A DNA stretch of 64,000 nt, taken from NCBI RefSeq assembly GCF_013911645.1, contig NZ_JACESV010000003.1:1-64000 (forward strand), written 5' to 3'. A model generated the notes under the pieces. The model had not been told where the DNA came from and did no database searches. It saw only the letters and a program-made list of their open reading frames with translations. Below, piece by piece: positions 19,965 to 29,459 of this stretch. Position 1 is the stretch's first letter. Each line of letters starts with the position of its first letter. The position numbers were made by a program, and so were the translations under genes. This DNA comes from Allomuricauda sp. (GTDB lineage: Bacteria; Bacteroidota; Bacteroidia; Flavobacteriales; Flavobacteriaceae).

Positions 19965-21449
19965 TTATTTTGTTTTTAATATTAATTGTAGTTCATTTTT
20001 CCATTTTTCATATGCCTCCCGATAAGGTTCAATGTCCTTATAGGGCATATATGTCAATACATGGTCATTGTACATATAAGATTGAAACTTGTCATGCCCA
20101 AAATCGGATATGGAACATGCCCTGGCAGCCCCGATAGCACCAGTTGTATTGTATATTTCTATTTCTTCTTGAATGAGGGTTGCAATGGTATTGGAAAATA
20201 TGGAAGACCTGAAAAGATTATCATTACCTGCACGGATAACCTTGGTCTGAATACCATCAGACCGCATAATTTCAATTCCGTATACAAACGAAAAAGCGAT
20301 TCCCTCAAGAGCGGACCTACAAAGATGAGCCTTGGAATGCCGGTTCAGATTAAGGTTGACGATTCTTGTACCGATATCCTGATTGTTAAGCATGCGCTCT
20401 GCCCCATTTCCAAAAGGAATCACACACACACCATCGGAGCCTATCTCAATTTCAGAGGCCAGGTCGTTCATTTCTTCATATGAAGACACATCCAAATTGT
20501 TCAAAAGCCATCTATATTGGATACCTGACCCATTGATACATAAAAGCTTTCCTATTCTGATATGCTTATCGGGCCTATAGTTGACATGGGCAAAATTATT
20601 GACCCTTGAGCATTCCTTTACCGAAAGATTGTCCGTTACCGCATACACCACTCCAGAAGTACCGCCAGTTGTGGCAACCTCTCCCGGATTAAATACGTTA
20701 AGCGATAAGGCGTTGTTGGGCTGATCACCTGAACGATAAACGATGGGCGTCCCCTCCAACAGACCACTTTCTTTAGCCCCCATACTTGAGACCTTTCCTT
20801 GATCTCCAAAAGTTTCCACAACATCTGGAACCATATTTTCAGGGATACCATAATAGTCCAAAATATCATTTGATACCTGATTTTTTGAAAAGTCCCAGAA
20901 TATTCCCTCGGAAAGACCTGATACAGTAGATGCAATTTTACCGCTTAACTTGTATGCGATATAGTCTCCGGGCAGCATGAACTTGTGGACTTTCGCAAAA
21001 ACATCAGGTTCATTTTCACGAACCCAAGCTAACTTGGAGGCCGTAAAATTTCCAGGAGAATTCAATAGCATAGAGTCGCAATTCTCTTCACCTAATTCCG
21101 CATATGCCTTGTCTCCAATGCCCACTGCACGGCTATCGCACCATATTATAGAATTTCTAAGTGGTTTTCCATCAGCACCGACCACCACAAGACCATGCAT
21201 TTGGTATGCTATACCTATCCCCAATATCTTATCGGAAGACACATTGTTCTCCTTTGAAATTCGCTGTATACCTTGGCAAACAAGACGCCACCATAGTTCG
21301 GGCTCTTGTTCCGCCCAACCCAATTTAGCTGCCTGCATCGACATTTCATTCTCCGGCTCTTGACCAATCGCCACCTTTTTGCCCGATGATTGTTCAACCA
21401 AAGCAATTTTAATTGAAGAGCTTCCCAAATCGATTCCTAAATAGTACAT
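19965..21449 (-). CDS. xylB: Xylulokinase (FGGY carbohydrate kinase)
   Basis: 494 residues. The kinase phosphorylates D-xylulose to xylulose 5-phosphate, which enters the pentose phosphate pathway. It opens with the ATPase phosphate-1 motif [17 protein letters not shown] and has [13 protein letters not shown] near 80, typical of xylulokinases (QMHG substrate loop). Later come [29 protein letters not shown] and, in the C-terminal domain, [14 protein letters not shown] and [17 protein letters not shown]. It is first in the operon with xylA. The upstream 60 bases are AT-rich, but I cannot assign a promoter. Confidence 0.96.
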   Translation of the reverse strand: MYYLGIDLGSSSIKIALVEQSSGKKVAIGQEPENEMSMQAAKLGWAEQEPELWWRLVCQGIQRISKENNVSSDKILGIGIAYQMHGLVVVGADGKPLRNSIIWCDSRAVGIGDKAYAELGEENCDSMLLNSPGNFTASKLAWVRENEPDVFAKVHKFMLPGDYIAYKLSGKIASTVSGLSEGIFWDFSKNQVSNDILDYYGIPENMVPDVVETFGDQGKVSSMGAKESGLLEGTPIVYRSGDQPNNALSLNVFNPGEVATTGGTSGVVYAVTDNLSVKECSRVNNFAHVNYRPDKHIRIGKLLCINGSGIQYRWLLNNLDVSSYEEMNDLASEIEIGSDGVCVIPFGNGAERMLNNQDIGTRIVNLNLNRHSKAHLCRSALEGIAFSFVYGIEIMRSDGIQTKVIRAGNDNLFRSSIFSNTIATLIQEEIEIYNTTGAIGAARACSISDFGHDKFQSYMYNDHVLTYMPYKDIEPYREAYEKWKNELQLILKTK

Positions 21450-21972
21450 AGAAATATATTATTCAACTTTCGTTAAATGTAAAAAATGTACAAATCAAAA
21501 TTTATGTAGAACAGAAATCAGCGTAAAATCAAAAGATATAGATTATTCGAAAGGACTAGAAAAAATTAGACCCATACAATTGAATATCAAAACATTAACA
21601 TATATTACTTACTATTGATGGCAATCTCGAAATGGTTTTCGTAAATCATGGTTAGCGTAATACCTATATTCAGAAAAAACAATGGAAAATTAAAAACGAA
21701 GCACTTCAGATAAATTGACAAATAGAATATTATATCGAAATTTAGATACCGAAAAATTACATAAACTGACAAAAACACCAGCTACCAACGTTGGCTATAT
21801 TCCCTTTAACTTGCATATGAAACAGGTAGTATCTTTAGGAAAACCATTAAATAGCCACCGGGAATTTTCTGCTAACTTATCCAAGGTATCAGAAGCCCAT
21901 TGCTATATTTACGGGAAATAATCATTTGATTTTGATTGTAAATTAAGAGTGAACCTCTGCATGCAATAGGTC
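21450..21972. other. AT-rich gap upstream of xylB with a short unsupported frame
   Basis: This 523-base stretch holds the xylB promoter region near 21450-21520. A 68-codon plus-strand frame (21715-21921, ending HCYIYGK) has unremarkable codon content and no family I recognise. It may be debris from an earlier insertion, since it lies directly before the second long repeat. Confidence 0.4.
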
Positions 21973-22118
21973 ATGACTGAACCACTCATATGATTGTATG
22001 TTGTTGTAAATCAGAAACAAGCACTGAAATTCCAGAACCTGCACACCTTATTGCACGTTTAATATGAAAACGGGAATAAGAACATATCCATTTGATACTA
22101 AAAATACTGAAATCATTT
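21973..22118 (+). repeat. Island-end repeat, copy 2 of 3
   Basis: This matches copy 1 over about 145 bases with a handful of substitutions and the same orientation. The tRNA-like core is more eroded here (GGTCATGACTGAACCA). The conserved frame reads MKTGIRTYPFDTKNTE and then IILKRAISL before a stop. Copies 1 and 2 bracket the complete sugar locus at 21.4 kb spacing. The next 200 bases up to the TPR gene show nothing else. Confidence 0.75.
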
Positions 22119-22319
22119 TAAAGAGAGCCATATCTCTTTAAAAATTGAAGAATACCGATTTAACCACAGGATTAAACTGAACACAAAATTTCAATAATAA
22201 CTCTTTTTGGTGCTTTATTTGATTAGACAATGTTTAGAGGAATAAATTCTAGATTTCTAACCCCCAAGACATGAACAAAGCTCTTTAATTAAAAAAAAGA
22301 AATTTCTGCTTTTGGAAAG

Positions 22320-23876
22320 CTATGATTCACCTCGTATTTTATCTAAAATATCATTTTTAATTAATTGTAAATCTTTATCTTTCTCTTCTATTTTCATGTT
22401 TTTAACAAGTTCAATGTATTGATATTGTTCAGGTAGTTTAAGATTTATTAATTCATTTGCAAAATGAACAATAGCCAAGTTCTTAAGATAGTCATTTTTT
22501 AAATTTGTTGCATTTTGGATAGCCCGTTTGTATAAATCTATTCCCAGCTCTAATTGTCCCTTTTTCAATGCCACTAACCCCAAGGTTGCTTGATATGTTA
22601 TTTTACTGGCATCAGGGAGACCATTAATATCCAAACCAATCATTTGCTGAACATAGAAATCAAGCATTTCTGTATTACCTGATGTGGCTATATTATAAAC
22701 CATATTATTTAACATAGTTGGATCCTTTGGATTAGCTTGAAGACCAACCTTACATAATGTAATAGCCGCATTCTTATCTTTTAACAAAGAACCAGCGATA
22801 TACGAGCCTAAAATAACTGGTCTTTTAGAAAAAGGCATGTCAAGAAACCACTTTATTGAATTATAAAATGCCCCTGACCAATTTCCCCTTTCATAGAATT
22901 CAAGTGCTTGTGCCTCAAAAGGGTTAATTACTTTATCAAATGAAAATGGATTAATTTGTAACCTTTTATCATCCTTAGAAACCCATTCTAATTGTGCCAA
23001 ACTATTATCATTGGGCATTATCATTGATTTATTAAATAGACCCTTTGCTCGTTTAAATGATCCTGTTTTAAGTTCCAGTGTCCCAAGTGAACTTGCAAGT
23101 TCAGTCAAATCAAAATCTGAAAAATTACCTGAATCTATAAGTTTTCTGCCTTCCTTAATTACAGGTGAAAACCTTCCCATAATTGAAGAAGTCGCTATGT
23201 GTGCAGAAATTAGCCAAGGGTCATACTTTAAATTCTCTGCCTTTCTAAGGTAGAATAGTGCTTTATCAAATTTTTCTTCATGAATGAAAAACCTAGTGGC
23301 CGACCTTAAAACAAACCTATTGTTGGGTGCCAGATGTAAAGCCGTAATAATTGCATTTTCCGCTTTTCGTGCATTTCCTTTCATTGCATACAAACGTGCA
23401 AGCTCAACCCATACAATTGGATTATTTATTTCATTCTTTGTTCTGTTTTTGGTTTTATTAATTATTTTGTGAAATAGTTTGTTATTAATAAACGTTTGGA
23501 ATTCATTTATGGTTTCAACATCAATCTCCAACAACGAATTATTTAGAATTTTTGATGTCCCAAGCGTACTTGATTCAATTCTTTTGATTAGTTCATGAAG
23601 ACTAGGTGAAGTTCGTTCATTATTTAATCTGACTAATTGAATCGCTTCTGATACATGGGGATTATGAATTCCTGAAACAAATGAAGAATTAATAATATCG
23701 GCAGCAGTTCCGATATTTTTATTAAGAATCCAGTCTTCTGTGGAGCGCTCAATAGTTAATTGAATAGGTTTAATCAACTTGTTTGATTGGTTAAGTTCGC
23801 CCAACTGAAGTGTTCTTTTGAAATCACGCCAGTTTGGAATAACCCTTCGCTCTTTTATTTCAAAGAAAACAGCCAT
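22320..23876 (-). CDS. Tetratricopeptide-repeat protein paired with a protein kinase
   Basis: 518 residues, soluble by composition. From about residue 150 onwards helical TPR-like repeats can be seen (NPIVWVELARLYAMKGNARKAENAIITALHLAPNN, then FDKALFYLRKAENL, KTGSFKRAKGLFNKSM, and KKGQLELGIDLYKRAI near 440), each written here only in part. The first 150 residues match nothing I recognise. Its ATG overlaps the kinase stop as TAATG, so translation is probably coupled. The TPR part may bind kinase substrates or act as the effector. Kinase-plus-helical-repeat pairs are known in bacterial anti-phage loci, but assignment here is inference. Confidence 0.75.
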   Translation of the reverse strand: MAVFFEIKERRVIPNWRDFKRTLQLGELNQSNKLIKPIQLTIERSTEDWILNKNIGTAADIINSSFVSGIHNPHVSEAIQLVRLNNERTSPSLHELIKRIESSTLGTSKILNNSLLEIDVETINEFQTFINNKLFHKIINKTKNRTKNEINNPIVWVELARLYAMKGNARKAENAIITALHLAPNNRFVLRSATRFFIHEEKFDKALFYLRKAENLKYDPWLISAHIATSSIMGRFSPVIKEGRKLIDSGNFSDFDLTELASSLGTLELKTGSFKRAKGLFNKSMIMPNDNSLAQLEWVSKDDKRLQINPFSFDKVINPFEAQALEFYERGNWSGAFYNSIKWFLDMPFSKRPVILGSYIAGSLLKDKNAAITLCKVGLQANPKDPTMLNNMVYNIATSGNTEMLDFYVQQMIGLDINGLPDASKITYQATLGLVALKKGQLELGIDLYKRAIQNATNLKNDYLKNLAIVHFANELINLKLPEQYQYIELVKNMKIEEKDKDLQLIKNDILDKIRGES

Positions 23877-24910
23877 TACTTAAGGTTGTATTTAGACCTT
23901 TTATATAACAAATCGAATTTGGAGACAATCCTTTCAAAATTGAACGGATTGAAGTTTGTTGCTGTACCTCCCTTTATATTTGAAGCTACAGTATTTGTCT
24001 TTGGATGACCTCTTTTATGGGGAATCGGAAAACAACAGTATGAAACAATTTCAGAAAGTTCATTCGAAAGTGTATTATCACTTATGTAAGATTTAAACTC
24101 CTTTACCCCCTTATAAAATGCATCAACCAAGTAGTCCTGAACATCTGCAAAAGTCCCTTGCCATTGTGTCCATTTAAACTTTGGGTCTAAATTCTTCCCT
24201 ATTAATGCAGTCATATTGGTTCCCGAAAAGTAAAATACAATAAGACTTCCGAACAGATACATATCTGTAGAACGGACTCTAAAATTCCAATCTGGATCTA
24301 TAAATCGATAAAGAAATTCAGGTGGTGCATAATTCAAATCACCAGGGAATGCGCCACCATTTTCATGGGGTGCTTCAATATCAGAACAAAGCGACCTACC
24401 TAAATCTCCAATCTTGGAAACAACTCCTTTCTCATACATTAAAATATTTGAAGGCTTCAAATCTTGATGTGCTATCTCCACTCCATGAAGTTGTTTAAGT
24501 CCAACCGCAACATTATGCAGTGAATTTAACTTCCAAACAATTTCTACATCCTTGCTAAAATTCATATGTGATCGAACATCACCATCAGATAATTCAAAAA
24601 TCAAGTATGGAACATTTGGAATTGTGAAACCATCTAAAACCACCTCTCCCTCATCAATGACCATAGAAATTTTTGATAATTTGGATTCTTTACATCTCAA
24701 AAGCAAATCCCTCTCAAATTTAAATGCATCCGTTTGCTCTTTAATTACCTCAACAATTGATTTTCCATTAAACAGTTGAAAAAATGCATGAAAATTTAAT
24801 GCCTTAAGAAAAGCTTGTTCATTTTCCCTAGAAACCACATAACAAACACTGAAAAATCCTCCTGTAGCCCCCGGTTTAGGCTCAACTTTTCTTAATACTT
24901 TTCCAACCAT
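23876..24910 (-). CDS. Eukaryotic-type protein kinase
   Basis: 344 residues. The catalytic loop HQDLKPSNILM near residue 147 has the Asp, Lys and Asn of an active Ser/Thr kinase. The metal motif reads KIGDLGRS (DLG for DFG), and YAPPEFLY is in the place of the APE motif. The N-lobe has ATGGFFSVCYVVSRENEQAFLKAL, a glycine-loop-like region with Lys in AFLKAL as probable ATP-binding Lys. There is no membrane helix. The start is the first ATG, preceded by an AT-rich gap. The gene overlaps the TPR gene by one base. Upstream, 24911-25335 holds no feature I can support. Confidence 0.85.
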   Translation of the reverse strand: MVGKVLRKVEPKPGATGGFFSVCYVVSRENEQAFLKALNFHAFFQLFNGKSIVEVIKEQTDAFKFERDLLLRCKESKLSKISMVIDEGEVVLDGFTIPNVPYLIFELSDGDVRSHMNFSKDVEIVWKLNSLHNVAVGLKQLHGVEIAHQDLKPSNILMYEKGVVSKIGDLGRSLCSDIEAPHENGGAFPGDLNYAPPEFLYRFIDPDWNFRVRSTDMYLFGSLIVFYFSGTNMTALIGKNLDPKFKWTQWQGTFADVQDYLVDAFYKGVKEFKSYISDNTLSNELSEIVSYCCFPIPHKRGHPKTNTVASNIKGGTATNFNPFNFERIVSKFDLLYKRSKYNLK

Positions 24911-25335
24911 TTTTTAAGGTTTTGCCTTCTAGAGAATGTGCAGCATTATCTTGGCCTTTATTCATTTTAATTTGTTATCAGTTATGACTTATTGAATTAT
25001 CAAACAGAGGCTATTATCCAACAATTTGTTGCCTAATAAGTTCGTATATTTCTATAACCAAATTTCCTCCTTAAAAGCAATTCTTACAAAGTACGGATTT
25101 TTGCTTATTTGACTAAGTTTAAATACATTGTTGTAATAACCATCTCTTATCGGCTTAAACAAGTTTACTCTTTTTTAAGTGAATTGATCTTCCGAAGCCC
25201 ATTGTAAATACCCAGACCTTTAGGAAAGGCTTTGTAAAAAAATATATGCAAGTCTTTTAAATAAATCGATCGAATCTTTATAGTCAATGGGCTTATGTAC
25301 TCTTTTGGTTTATATTAAAAAAAGAAACGAATTAA

Positions 25336-25404
25336 AAAGCGAACGAAGCAAAGCGAAGTGCTGCAAGCCCAAATACTTACCGAAACTAATGTACTGAGCG
25401 AGGT
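25336..25404. repeat. 69-bp repeat downstream of the XRE regulator, copy 1
   Basis: This segment, which includes GCGAACGAAGCAAAGCGAAG and ends ACTGAGCGAGG, recurs at 39378-39448 in the same place relative to a minus-strand XRE gene and a plus-strand HEPN gene. It marks one edge of the duplicated module. It could be the 3' untranslated region or terminator of the regulator. Confidence 0.7.
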
Positions 25405-25410
25405 AAAACC

Positions 25411-25626
25411 TCAATTAGGAAGCTTTACATTTCCATATAATTCCTTCATCACTTCACAGGGGTCTATATCAATGGCCAATGAAATCAGGTAGAGTTCCTC
25501 CGCCCTTAGTTTTGTGGTCGGGTTGGAACTCAATTGACTTATCCTTGATTTACTTATACCTGTCCTTCTCGCAACTTCCGCTTTGTTGATGGACTTTTTG
25601 GCCAAATATAATCCTAGGTCTGTCAT
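25411..25626 (-). CDS. XRE-family helix-turn-helix regulator
   Basis: 71 residues, essentially one helix-turn-helix domain: KAEVARRTGISKSRISQLSS (residues ~16-35) with KLRAEELYLISLAIDIDP behind it. It is transcribed away from the HEPN-like gene across a 156-base region that contains a perfect 12-bp inverted repeat (25696-25707 with 25741-25752). Autoregulation and control of the HEPN operon is the likely role. The second module has an XRE gene in the same position but with different sequence and length. Confidence 0.85.
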   Translation of the reverse strand: MTDLGLYLAKKSINKAEVARRTGISKSRISQLSSNPTTKLRAEELYLISLAIDIDPCEVMKELYGNVKLPN

Positions 25627-25695
25627 TATAGAATGAATGTAAAATTTTGATACATAAAGATAGATTTTAGATACACCTATATAAAATTTTATCTA

Positions 25696-25752
25696 ATTCG
25701 TGTAGAAAATGAGTATTTATTTTATACATTAGTATAGAAATTCTACACGAAT
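25696..25752. promoter_or_regulatory. Probable operator: 12-bp inverted repeat in the divergent XRE/HEPN promoter
   Basis: ATTCGTGTAGAA at 25696-25707 and TTCTACACGAAT at 25741-25752 are perfect reverse complements 33 bases apart, in the AT-rich gap between divergent genes. The spacing would let one dimer bind each arm or let a loop form. The XRE protein encoded next to it is the natural candidate to bind. Confidence 0.7.
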
Positions 25753-25782
25753 GGATTGAAATTCACCTTAAAGCTTTGACAT

Positions 25783-26973
25783 ATGGACTCCACAACCCAC
25801 AAAAAGAATCAACTAGACCCTCAGATACAGGGGCTGTTATCGGATATCATCAAAGTAATTCCGAATGTTGTACAGGTCTATCTAAACGAAGGCCATGAAA
25901 AAAAGAACACCTTTAAATTCAGGTGGAACATCATTATTGATGCACCCAAAAATGACATCAACAACAAGTTTCTTCCCATTATCCAAGGGTTGTTTTTTGA
26001 CCATCAAGATCATTTCCACAATCTCCTTTCCCATGATTACGCCAAAACAGAACTGGCTAATGGAAACCTGTTTTTCATCAACCATTGTCGATCCGAACAT
26101 CTCATCTTTGGAAATCGGGATATTGGCTTTCCTTGGAACCAACTTGAAGACCTAACCAAGGAGAAAGTCCAGAAAAACATTCAGGAGGACTTTCGGACAT
26201 CCTTGGCAGGCAGTTTATCCTTTCAAAAAGGGTTCAAATACTTCATGTCGGATAACAACCTTTCCCAAGCTGCCTTTATGGCCCACCAAGGGTTTGAACT
26301 GGGATACCGGGTCTTGGAAGGTTTTCTCTGCGGAAAGGTGAAAATCTGTCATAAGATAGAGGTCCATCAAAAGTTTTTGGAAAGGAACATAAACCGAACA
26401 AAGGGAATGTTCAATCTTGAGGACAACACGGAAATGGAGTTGTTGGAACTATTGGATAGGGCCTATTCCAGTTCAAGGTATGAAAACTCCTTCCATATTG
26501 AAAGGGGTCATTTGGACATTTTGGAACAAAAACTTGAATGTTTCTTGGAGGAAATCAAGCAATTGTTCGAAAAGGAACTTGAACTTTTACAGACTCATGA
26601 TACAAATGGAAAAAAGGCTTTGCTCGAAACCCAAAATATAGAAGAGCCCAACCTATTGGACACGATCAGACAATTGAGCAAGGAAAACTTTGAAATGATG
26701 AGACCTGCAAATCGAAGGACAAAAAAAGGATATTATCTCAACCACGTTTATGTCCATAGTCACTTCTCTCTTTTCTACACCTTAAAATCGACCCTTAATG
26801 TATGTATCCTGGCCTTGGACGAGCAATGTGATATGACCTTGGACATCAAAAACATCAAAGAGGATGTAAAGACCGTACTGGAGTTTGCAAAGAACCTAAT
26901 ACCCTTGGAAGAGGGAAACTTTTTGGATGAAATGCGGGAACTCATGCTTTCCGATAAAGAAACCACAACTTAA
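25783..26973 (+). CDS. HEPN-like protein, module 1
   Basis: 396 residues. Residues ~155-260 look like a HEPN domain of the type found in Bacteroidota mobile elements (AAFMAHQGFELGYRVLEGFL, then LELLDRAYSSSRYENSFHIE), with Arg232 and His238 in an R-x5-H spacing. The first ~110 residues resemble a degraded nucleotidyltransferase-type domain (FRWNIIIDAPKND), which is uncertain. Residues ~310-390 carry a helical unit (LKSTLNVCILALDE ... LIPLEEGNFLDEMRELM) that recurs as a stand-alone domain in the next three genes. It is followed within 11 bases by the first of them. RNase or nucleotidyl-transfer activity is not shown. Confidence 0.7.
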   Translation: MDSTTHKKNQLDPQIQGLLSDIIKVIPNVVQVYLNEGHEKKNTFKFRWNIIIDAPKNDINNKFLPIIQGLFFDHQDHFHNLLSHDYAKTELANGNLFFINHCRSEHLIFGNRDIGFPWNQLEDLTKEKVQKNIQEDFRTSLAGSLSFQKGFKYFMSDNNLSQAAFMAHQGFELGYRVLEGFLCGKVKICHKIEVHQKFLERNINRTKGMFNLEDNTEMELLELLDRAYSSSRYENSFHIERGHLDILEQKLECFLEEIKQLFEKELELLQTHDTNGKKALLETQNIEEPNLLDTIRQLSKENFEMMRPANRRTKKGYYLNHVYVHSHFSLFYTLKSTLNVCILALDEQCDMTLDIKNIKEDVKTVLEFAKNLIPLEEGNFLDEMRELMLSDKETTT

Positions 26974-26983
26974 CAAAGTAGCC

Positions 26984-27328
26984 ATGAAAAAGAACGAGGA
27001 AAGCCATAGTAATGAAAAGGAACTATTGGATAAAGTGATTGGTTTATTGAACCCAAGAAAACGTAGATATCATGGCAAGGATGAACCGCATGTCCAAGAA
27101 GTAGTGTTCAAGGTGGAAAACAATTCCGAACTGCGTTATGTCATCTCTTGTCTGTTAAGGCTGTGTATGTCCACCATTGACAATGAAAACGAACTCGACT
27201 CCCCAAGACTTCCCTTTCTATCCAAGGATGATGCGGTGATCACCATACTGGGGTTGGTCATTGATATTCTTCCAGATGACCAGTTGGATAGCTACGACCG
27301 AATAGAAAAACTCCTTTTGAAGAAATAA
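26984..27328 (+). CDS. Small paralogue 1 of the HEPN C-terminal domain
   Basis: 114 residues from the ATG at 26984; an earlier in-frame ATG overlaps the HEPN gene and is less likely. The core LRYVISCLLRLCMSTIDN, then VITILGLVIDILPDDQLDSYDRI, follows the same pattern as the HEPN C-terminus: hydrophobic helix with L-x-[VL]-C, a variable linker, then a helix ending in [IL]-P-x-x-[EQ] and an Asp two to five residues later. The N-terminus is lysine-rich. No known family comes to mind. It lies in one operon with its neighbours. Confidence 0.75.
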   Translation: MKKNEESHSNEKELLDKVIGLLNPRKRRYHGKDEPHVQEVVFKVENNSELRYVISCLLRLCMSTIDNENELDSPRLPFLSKDDAVITILGLVIDILPDDQLDSYDRIEKLLLKK

Positions 27329-27357
27329 ACATGATTGTCAACCTAAAAAAATGAACA

Positions 27358-27705
27358 ATGAAACACAAAAAGAAGCAACTCAAAACTTTGAAGGACATAC
27401 AAAAGCTCAGAAAAAATCTTACCGGACTGCTTGGAAACAAAAAGTCCATTGATCCCAAAGGAAACCATGTGTACTTCGAGGTCAGGGGCAACGACCACCT
27501 TTTGATGCAAATCAGAAGCCTATTGCAGCTCTGTGTATTCGCCATGGATGGTGATGGGATGATGTTGGCCCCTAAAAACAATAATGCCTCAAAGGAGGAT
27601 AGTATTACCCAAGTATTGGAACTGGTACTTTGTATCCTTCCGGATAGTCAAATGTACTATATGGACAAGCTGGACGAAACGCTAACGAAACTTGAAAACA
27701 GATAA
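27358..27705 (+). CDS. Small paralogue 2 of the HEPN C-terminal domain
   Basis: 115 residues beginning MKHKKKQLKTLKDIQKLRKN. The conserved unit is LLMQIRSLLQLCVFAMDGDG, then ITQVLELVLCILPDSQMYYMDKLDETL. Its direct counterpart in module 2 is the gene at 41224, with about three quarters of residues identical by eye (shared LTGLLGN/LSGLLGN, KSIDPKGN, ILPDSQ, MDKLDE). Basic N-terminus, no membrane segment. Function unknown. It is 29 bases after paralogue 1. Confidence 0.75.
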   Translation: MKHKKKQLKTLKDIQKLRKNLTGLLGNKKSIDPKGNHVYFEVRGNDHLLMQIRSLLQLCVFAMDGDGMMLAPKNNNASKEDSITQVLELVLCILPDSQMYYMDKLDETLTKLENR

Positions 27706-27735
27706 TCCCATAAATCAATTCAAATACATCACATC

Positions 27736-28083
27736 ATGAACCCAAACGAAGAAAAGCTCCTAAAGGATTTGAGACACCACTCAAATGACCATTCCCCGAC
27801 ATTGTCCCCACATCCATGGATCAAGGAAAAGTTCCAACCAACGTTCTTTTACCTTGACGGTCATGCCGATCTATTATTGACCGTTCGCGCATTGATATAC
27901 CTTTCTATTAGGGCAATAAACCCAGAATTGGGTTCGGATGATGTTATGGAAAGGAACGAAGAAGAATTCATCCATCAGGCCATGACCATCGCCAACCGAT
28001 TGATGCCTGTTGGGGAAGGGGCATTGATGGACCATTTGAACCTGTTCTATAGGGAAGAAAAGAAAGCCAAAAAAGGGGAATGA
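27736..28083 (+). CDS. Small paralogue 3 of the HEPN C-terminal domain
   Basis: 115 residues starting MNPNEEKLLKDLRHHSNDHS. The unit is LLLTVRALIYLSIRAINPE, then FIHQAMTIANRLMPVGEGALMDHL. It has Ser in place of the Cys of the others. Its counterpart at 41579 is nearly identical, the most conserved protein of the two modules, which suggests strong selection. It ends with a charged tail (REEKKAKKGE). It is the last gene before the repeat and hairpin leader. Confidence 0.75.
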   Translation: MNPNEEKLLKDLRHHSNDHSPTLSPHPWIKEKFQPTFFYLDGHADLLLTVRALIYLSIRAINPELGSDDVMERNEEEFIHQAMTIANRLMPVGEGALMDHLNLFYREEKKAKKGE

Positions 28084-28133
28084 TTAAGGAATAGAAAAGC
28101 ATTTATTCATCAAACAAGTAGGGTTTAATATGA

Positions 28134-28455
28134 TTTTTACGCTAAAAATTCCTTGATTTTACTGGGTTTAAAGCCATTTTACGCTAAAAACAATACCAAT
28201 CTATAAATTTCAGTTGGTCAAAAGATGGAAGACATATCCATGCTTGACCCTAACGCCAAATAATCATTTTTTCATCAAAAATTCATTGATTTTACTGGCC
28301 TGAAAGCATTTTTTCACCAAAAGTGGGATAATGGTCGCGAAAATGTATTCCCTATGAGATTCTGCTATGGATATTCTTGGACAAACCTCAAAAAAGCATT
28401 TTTCCATTAAAAATTCATTGATTTCACTGGGCTGAGAGCACTTTTCCGTGAAAAA
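28134..28455. repeat. Three 57-bp repeat units after HEPN module 1
   Basis: Units lie at 28134-28190, 28267-28322 and 28399-28455. Each has a central sequence like TTCATTGATTTTACTGGG followed by CTGAGAGCA and is bordered on both sides by T-run, 4-5 variable bases, A-run. The variable bases tend to agree on the two sides of a unit: ACGCT/ACGCT, CATC/CACC, CCATT/CCGTG. Units 1 and 2 have counterparts at 41977 and 42109, and a further single unit lies at 44957. Unequal spacing argues against a CRISPR array. Confidence 0.75.
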
Positions 28456-28503
28456 CGCTTGAATCGCAATCAATTAAAATTTTCAAAAATCCCAATAAAA
28501 ATG

Positions 28504-28605
28504 GGCTTTTCCAAAGGAAAATGAATTAATAGCGCTGCGTTAGCACGCTATCCTCTTGCTTCTCCTTTTTGTGCGCAAGCACAAAAATTATCGCACAACA
28601 TGGTC
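28504..28605. other. Hairpin block of the leader, copy 1 (truncated leader)
   Basis: A short TTTTCC/GGAAAA hairpin is followed at 28529-28551 by a 9-bp stem with one bulged C and a GTTA loop (arms ATAGCG+TGC and GCA+CGCTAT). A third hairpin has arms TTTTTGTGC and GCACAAAAA. The same order occurs at 42239 and 45092 with compensating base changes. The downstream promoter-like part and palindrome seen in the other two leaders are missing here. The rest, to 28824, contains a 20-base direct repeat, AAGTCAAATCAAATGGCGTAC-like, near 28635 and 28663, and no gene. Confidence 0.65.
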
Positions 28606-28824
28606 TAAAAACCAGTTGCATTTTTATGTAAAAGTCAAATCAAATGGCGTACGGACTTTAGGAAAGTCAAATCAAATTGCCGTACTTTTTAATTGCTATA
28701 CAACAGCGAATTAAATATATAAAAACCAATCCATTAAATACCGAAAAACCCAATCATTATGATTGGGTCGTATTGTTGGTAAAAAGGATTCAAAAACCCT
28801 AAGTTTCATATAATCTGGCCTCGT

Positions 28825-28932
28825 TTATTCCAGACTGTACAAACTGTGATCGAACCCATCTGGATAGTCTCTTGGGTCAAAGGGTACTTCCCCTTCCGTT
28901 TCGGATTCAAATGTTGTTGTTTCTGTTTCCAT
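28825..28932 (-). CDS. Small acidic protein after radC
   Basis: 35 residues starting METETTTFESETEGEVPF, containing DPRDYPDGFDHSLYSLE. It is too short for routine gene calling, but the composition is protein-like and the ATG lies 11 bases after the radC stop on the same strand. I do not recognise a family. Confidence 0.5.
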   Translation of the reverse strand: METETTTFESETEGEVPFDPRDYPDGFDHSLYSLE

Positions 28933-28943
28933 CGTTTGAAGAT

Positions 28944-29399
28944 TTAAAGGATTCCGTTATCGGCAAAGCTGTAATAACGACCATCGGGTGCCAGGATGAT
29001 ATGGTCCAATACCTTGACATCAAAAAGCATTGCAGCCTGTTGGATTTTCTTGGTCAACTGTTTGTCCTGCTCACTTGCCTTTAACTGGCCGGACGGATGG
29101 TTATGTGATAAAATGATTCCGACGGACAAGGTTTTTAAAACAATGGCAAAGAGGATGCGCATATCCACCAAGGTTCCCGTAATCCCACCAATGGACAAGG
29201 GATAGATTCCTTTGACTTTATTCGATTGGTTGAGCAAAAGAATTTTAAAACATTCGTTCAATCCAATGGTGTCGGTATCCCAATTTTTGAAGAGCAATTG
29301 TGCCACATCATTTGAATTGGTGATGGAGTTCGATTGCAGGGTACTGAGTTTTTCCCTGTAGCTGATCTGTATTTCATTGACTTGCTGTTCCATGATCAT
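28944..29399 (-). CDS. radC: RadC-like JAB domain protein
   Basis: 151 residues, shorter than chromosomal RadC because the helix-hairpin-helix N-terminus is missing, as usual in mobile elements. The metal site ILSHNHPSGQLKASEQDKQLT shows H-x-H-P-S-G and the downstream Asp. A Glu-type residue is expected near NECFKILLLN. MEQQVNE, two codons in, is an alternative start. RadC-like genes near ssb are common in Bacteroidota conjugative elements; their exact role is not settled. Confidence 0.9.
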   Translation of the reverse strand: MIMEQQVNEIQISYREKLSTLQSNSITNSNDVAQLLFKNWDTDTIGLNECFKILLLNQSNKVKGIYPLSIGGITGTLVDMRILFAIVLKTLSVGIILSHNHPSGQLKASEQDKQLTKKIQQAAMLFDVKVLDHIILAPDGRYYSFADNGIL

Positions 29400-29459
29400 T
29401 TCATTTTAGAATCAAAAAAGAAAGGGGCTCCAAAGAAACTTGGTTACCCCCTATCCTTA

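Noticed and set aside
28134..28455. Possible CRISPR array
   Set aside because: Units are unequal in spacing, only three, differ from each other, and no cas gene is present.
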